The translations under genes were made by a program, and so were the position numbers. A stretch of DNA of 8,111 nt, from contig MENC01000072.1 of NCBI GenBank assembly GCA_001768155.1, forward strand, positions 1-8,111, read 5' to 3'. Shown in pieces: positions 6,632 through 8,111 of this stretch. The DNA is from Bacteroidetes bacterium GWA2_30_7 (GTDB lineage Bacteria > Bacteroidota > Bacteroidia > Bacteroidales > GWF2-33-38). Numbering within the stretch: the first letter of the stretch is position 1; each line of letters opens with the position of its first letter. Under the pieces are notes generated by a model. That model made no database searches. It saw only the letters and a program-made list of their open reading frames with translations, and had not been told where the DNA came from.

Positions 6632-6665
6632 AATTGTACATTATAATTGTATGTTATATAACATA
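6632..6665. promoter_or_regulatory. Tandem 13-mer and 16-bp palindrome upstream of the lipoprotein promoter
   Basis: AATTGTACATTAT (6632-6644) is followed directly by AATTGTATGTTAT (6645-6657), differing at two positions. The second copy runs into a perfect palindrome TATGTTATATAACATA (6650-6665). The tract begins about 16 bases upstream of the -7 box, where an activator or repressor could bind. This is an operator candidate only; the AT content makes chance symmetry easier. Confidence 0.4.
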
Positions 6666-6673
6666 TTTAGTTC

Positions 6674-6726
6674 ATGCAACCCTCTATTTTTCAGTGTTTT
6701 CGCACTCCCATTTATAAGCTATAAAA
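6674..6726 (+). repeat. Short repeat copy B (ATGCAACCC segment)
   Basis: It begins ATGCAACCCTCTATTTTTCAG, 18 of 21 identical to copy A at 6009-6029 in the same orientation, and contains TAAGCTATAAAA (6715-6726), the inverse of the 12-mer ending copy A. It lies between queA and the lipoprotein gene. Just beyond it, CCACAGATT (6737-6745) repeats a 9-mer also found, reversed, at 376-384. Confidence 0.4.
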
Positions 6727-6757
6727 TGCTGTTTCACCACAGATTTATTAAGAAAAA

Positions 6758-7807
6758 TTACAGTATCAACATAGCGTCTCCGTATGTACCAAAGCGATAT
6801 TTTTCTTTTATTGCAACTCTATATGCTTCCATTAATTGGTCGTATCCGGCAAATGCCGAAACCATCATTAATAAAGTTGTTAATGGAAGATGAAAATTTG
6901 TTATCATTCGATTTGCAACACTAAATTCGTAAGGAGGGAAAATAAATTTATTAGTCCAGCCATCGTAAGGTTTTAAAAATCCATCGGTTGTAACAAAACT
7001 TTCAATTGTACGCATTACTGTTGTTCCAACTGCACATATATTATTTTTTGTGCATTTGGCTGCATTAACTATATTGGCAGCTTCTTCTGAAATTAAAATT
7101 TGTTCAGAGTCAACTTTATGCTTAGTAAGGTCTTCAACATCAACGCTTCTGAAATTACCTAAGCCAACATGAAGGGTAACATTTGCAAAGTTTACGCCTT
7201 TTATTTCTAATCTTTTTAATAATTCTCTGCTAAAATGTAAACCGGCTGTTGGAGCTGCTACTGCACCTTCATGTTTTGCATAAACTGTCTGATACCTAAT
7301 ACTATCAGCAGGTTCAACATCTCTTTTAATAAATTTTGGTAGTGGTGTTTCGCCTAATTCGTATAATGTCTTTTTAAAAGTATCGTAATCGCCATCAAAT
7401 AAGAATCTTAGGGTTCGTCCTCGTGAAGTTGTATTATCTATTACTTCGGCAACAAGCATATCATCTTCGCCAAAATACAATTTATTACCAATTCTGATTT
7501 TTCGGGCAGGGTCAACTAAAACATCCCATAAACGTTGGTCTTTATTAAGTTCTCTTAATAAAAAAACTTCGATTTTTGCACCGGTTTTTTCTTTATTTCC
7601 ATACAATCTTGCAGGAAATACTTTTGTATTATTAAAAATCATTACATCTTTATCACCAAAGTAACTAAGAACATCTTTAAAAACTTTATGTTCAATTTTT
7701 CCTGTTTTTTTTTCAAAAACTAACAGACGTGATTCATCTCTATTTTCTGAAGGATGTAATGCAATTAATTCGTCAGGTAATTTGTACTTAAATTGTGATA
7801 ATTTCAT
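6758..7807 (-). CDS. queA: QueA, S-adenosylmethionine:tRNA ribosyltransferase-isomerase
   Basis: A 349-residue cytoplasmic enzyme that transfers and isomerises the ribosyl part of S-adenosylmethionine onto preQ1-modified tRNA, making epoxyqueuosine at position 34 of GUN-anticodon tRNAs. Family motifs run the whole length: HPSENRDESRLLV (18-30), DVMIFNNTKVFPARL (54-68), GETPLPKFI (152-160), RYQTVYAKHEGAVAAPTAGLHF split across 171-192, TLHVGLGNFRSV (211-222), ANRMITNFHLPLTTLLMMVSAFAG (298-321) and YRFGTYGDAMLI (337-348). Length is normal. In TLHVGLGNF the residue before Phe is Asn where the family commonly has Thr, and Ser replaces the usual Pro soon after. The gene follows truB on the same strand, as in other Bacteroidota, but 186 repeat-rich bases and a candidate promoter separate them. 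Confidence 0.97.
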   Translation of the reverse strand: MKLSQFKYKLPDELIALHPSENRDESRLLVFEKKTGKIEHKVFKDVLSYFGDKDVMIFNNTKVFPARLYGNKEKTGAKIEVFLLRELNKDQRLWDVLVDPARKIRIGNKLYFGEDDMLVAEVIDNTTSRGRTLRFLFDGDYDTFKKTLYELGETPLPKFIKRDVEPADSIRYQTVYAKHEGAVAAPTAGLHFSRELLKRLEIKGVNFANVTLHVGLGNFRSVDVEDLTKHKVDSEQILISEEAANIVNAAKCTKNNICAVGTTVMRTIESFVTTDGFLKPYDGWTNKFIFPPYEFSVANRMITNFHLPLTTLLMMVSAFAGYDQLMEAYRVAIKEKYRFGTYGDAMLIL

Positions 7808-7833
7808 TTGTATATATTTTAGTTATAAAGTTT

Positions 7834-7903
7834 GTTTGAAGTTTTCGTCATTGCGAGGTACGAAGCAATCTGTTTGAAGTTTGAAGTTTGAAGTTTGAAG
7901 TTC
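7834..7903. repeat. CATTGCGAG...GCAATC repeat set in a GTTTGAA heptamer array
   Basis: CGTCATTGCGAGGTACGAAGCAATCTG (7846-7872, read across adjoining blocks) resembles a repeat I recall as dispersed in many genomes, including Bacteroidota. ATTGC (7850-7854) and GCAAT (7865-7869) form its stem. Directly after come four perfect GTTTGAA copies (7872-7899) plus GTT, and one more copy lies just before it (7834-7840). The heptamer is not a multiple of three, and no gene crosses it. Further right, 7915-7975 is low-complexity TAAATT(C/T)-rich sequence. Confidence 0.7.
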
Positions 7904-7980
7904 ATGGACAAATTGCTAAATTGTTGTTAATATGCTAAATTCTAAATTTCTAAATTCTTAAATTCCAAAATTAGAACTTG

Positions 7981-7988
7981 CAAAGTTA
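7981..7988 (-). promoter_or_regulatory. Candidate -7 promoter element for queA
   Basis: The minus strand reads TAACTTTG then CAAG, a full TAnnTTTG match, five bases past the truB stop. A TTG at 8013-8011 lies 22 bases upstream, slightly more than usual. If used, the queA leader would be about 165 nt and would contain the whole repeat tract. Confidence 0.45.
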
Positions 7989-7993
7989 AGTTG

Positions 7994-8111
7994 TTATTTA
8001 TTAAATTGTTCAATTAATGTTAAATTTTTTTCAAAATCATTAATTGATGTAGCATTATTCAAGTCAAATTTTCCAATTTTGGTTCTAATTAATTCTAATA
8101 GATATGCTCCT
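7994..8111 (-). CDS. truB: Probable TruB, tRNA pseudouridine-55 synthase (C-terminal end only)
   Basis: Only the last 39 codons are present; the gene enters from the right edge and stops at TAA 7996-7994. The readable end starts GAYLLELIRTKIGKFDLNNA and finishes NLTLIEQFNK. The pattern GA(Y/H)L..LRRT.IG.F....A is the standard ending of TruB's catalytic domain, which makes pseudouridine 55 in the T-loop of tRNAs. Position supports this: truB followed by queA is a common order in Bacteroidota. Here Ile replaces the first Arg of the usual LRRT. Without the catalytic part, the assignment rests on this tail and the neighbour. Confidence 0.75.
   Translation of the reverse strand, partial: GAYLLELIRTKIGKFDLNNATSINDFEKNLTLIEQFNK

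Noticed and set aside
6570..6641. A longer start for the lipoprotein (24 extra residues beginning MYNFYCLY)
   Set aside because: It would place the signal peptide in the interior and cover the promoter element at 6609-6616; the ATG at 6569 gives a standard lipoprotein signal.
6651..6893. An 80-codon plus-strand frame across the queA 3' end
   Set aside because: It is largely antisense to queA, whose motifs are clear, and includes the repeat segment at 6674-6726; no similarity seen.
7834..7903. CRISPR array reading of the heptamer tract
   Set aside because: Units are 7 bases with no unique spacers and no cas genes nearby; it is a simple tandem repeat.

Overview
The window is AT-rich DNA from a member of the Bacteroidota, most likely a gliding-type or marine Bacteroidales/Flavobacteriia-like lineage. 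Four things point there. There is a gldF-gldG gliding-motility pair. There is a Bacteroidota-type acyloxyacyl hydrolase. Starts lack Shine-Dalgarno sequences, and TAnnTTTG (-7) promoter elements lie upstream of several genes. The intergenic spaces hold short repeats of a kind I recall as common in this phylum.

Layout. Positions 1-1198 (minus) carry gldF followed by the N-terminal part of gldG, which runs off the left edge; a short-period repeat tract lies between them. Positions 1276-2397 (plus) encode a secreted outer-membrane acyloxyacyl hydrolase (PagL-like lipid A deacylase), divergent from gldF. Positions 2398-2634 form a convergent spacer with a 142-bp element bounded by imperfect inverted repeats. 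Positions 2635-3513 (minus) encode an RluA-family pseudouridine synthase. It diverges from a solitary fusA-type elongation factor G gene at 3763-5838 (plus), which has its own promoter and a leader of about 110 nt and is not next to ribosomal protein genes.

Positions 5839-6173 are non-coding and end in a strong hairpin terminator that serves the minus-strand lipoprotein gene (6174-6569). That gene has a clear -7 element, a palindromic operator-like tract upstream, and similar short segments on both sides. Positions 6758-7807 (minus) are queA (queuosine biosynthesis). Upstream of it is a 186-bp spacer full of repeats, then the 3' end of what looks like truB (7994-8111, minus).

Functionally the window is mostly housekeeping: translation (EF-G), RNA modification (an RluA-type enzyme, QueA, probable TruB) and the cell surface (GldFG, lipid A deacylase, lipoprotein). 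I see no phage, CRISPR, toxin-antitoxin or biosynthetic cluster, and no convincing new multi-gene system. The items most worth a second look are the structured intergenic repeats, the stand-alone EF-G, and the apparently two-part acyloxyacyl hydrolase.
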